A stretch of DNA of 64,000 nucleotides from the NCBI GenBank assembly GCA_019218315.1, contig JAHUUI010000001.1:603722-667721 (forward strand), written 5' to 3'. Each line of letters begins with the position of its first letter. The first letter of the stretch is position 1. The DNA is from Cardiobacteriaceae bacterium TAE3-ERU3. Its GTDB lineage: Bacteria > Pseudomonadota > Gammaproteobacteria > Cardiobacteriales > Cardiobacteriaceae. A model generated the notes under the pieces. The model had not been told where the DNA came from and ran no database searches. It worked only from the letters and a program-made list of their open reading frames with translations. Positions 63,831 through 64,000 of this stretch are shown piece by piece. Position numbers and translations under genes: made by a program.

Positions 63831-63865
63831 AGTGTTGGCTCCTTGGGTTAAAAATTAGGTTTGTA

Positions 63866-64000
63866 TCAGCTTAGTGCCTGACGTTGGATGCCACGGTCAA
63901 AACGCGGCATCAGATCAATCAGTTCGCGGGTATAAGCATTGTCCGCGTGTTCAAACAGCTTGTCTGTATCGTTGACCTCGACCAGCTTGCCGAGCTTCAT
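63866..64000 (-). CDS. ABC transporter ATP-binding protein, C-terminal end (cut by window)
   Basis: 44 residues and a stop on the minus strand, open to the window end. KLGKLVEVNDTDKLFEHADNA followed by YTRELIDLMPRF matches the tail of DppD/DppF/OppD/OppF ATPases (G-K-x-V-E ... YT-x-x-L). An ATG lies at the very edge but is probably internal. It belongs to the same operon, 35 bp before the substrate-binding protein. Confidence 0.8.
   Translation of the reverse strand: MKLGKLVEVNDTDKLFEHADNAYTRELIDLMPRFDRGIQRQALS

Overview
The window is a dense stretch of chromosome from a respiring, Gram-negative gammaproteobacterium. The gene set (fabA/fabB, lptF/lptG, cbb3 oxidase, the order rsmG-parA-parB-atpI-atpBEFHAGDC-glmU, Fur- and FNR-type sites) and the moderate GC content fit a small-genome host-associated lineage. 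My best guess is Cardiobacteriales (Cardiobacterium, Suttonella, Dichelobacter), but this is an impression from gene content and was not tested. I see no rRNA, tRNA, insertion sequence, prophage, integron or CRISPR array; this is core chromosome with some lineage-specific genes.

Layout. 1-4 kb: 3' end of a TonB-dependent receptor, then the divergent pdxR / pdxST vitamin B6 locus. 4-6 kb: an 82-residue exported protein that appears to start at ATA, and a 634-residue membrane protein built from repeated units. 6-18 kb: a HAD phosphatase, a Na+/H+ antiporter-like carrier, an HdeD-like protein, metY, a Fur-box gene encoding an exported DUF4198 protein, katG, an EamA exporter, a YihY protein, a Usp/metallopeptidase pair and an FKBP isomerase. 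18-23 kb (minus strand): a tight cluster of an L,D-transpeptidase, fabA, fabB, a secreted protein and queH. 23-31 kb: an RDD protein, an aromatic-type aminotransferase, a secreted protein, CorC, a twin-PAS protein, BenE and LigB. 31-39 kb (minus strand): the whole cbb3 oxidase locus ccoNOQP-GHIS plus a DsbD_2/SafE-type membrane protein, with a likely FNR site upstream. 39-42 kb: lptFG. 42-54 kb (plus strand): pepA-rsmG-parAB and the complete F1Fo ATP synthase operon with glmU.

54-58.3 kb holds the most unusual locus. A galactose-binding-protein-like lipoprotein, carrying an inner-membrane retention signal and no transporter genes, is divergent from a three-gene operon encoding a membrane-anchored CheA-like kinase (PilJ-like periplasmic region, PAS, HPt, CheA-type ATPase, no CheW-like domain), a single-domain CheY and a CheX phosphatase. 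I read this as a self-contained sensory pathway with no separate chemoreceptor or CheW. 58.4-59.3 kb holds a VUT/YhhQ-type transporter coupled to a short QueF-family protein with a degenerate reductase motif. 59.3-64 kb: mepA and a peptide/nickel-type ABC transporter cut by the window end.

Themes. Energy (cbb3 oxidase and ATP synthase), envelope building (LdtD, MepA, LptFG, FabAB, GlmU), queuosine metabolism (QueH, VUT, QueF-like) and redox or small-molecule sensing (twin PAS, CheA-like module). Four convergent or tandem pairs overlap by four bases at their stop or start codons, which shows how compact the genome is.
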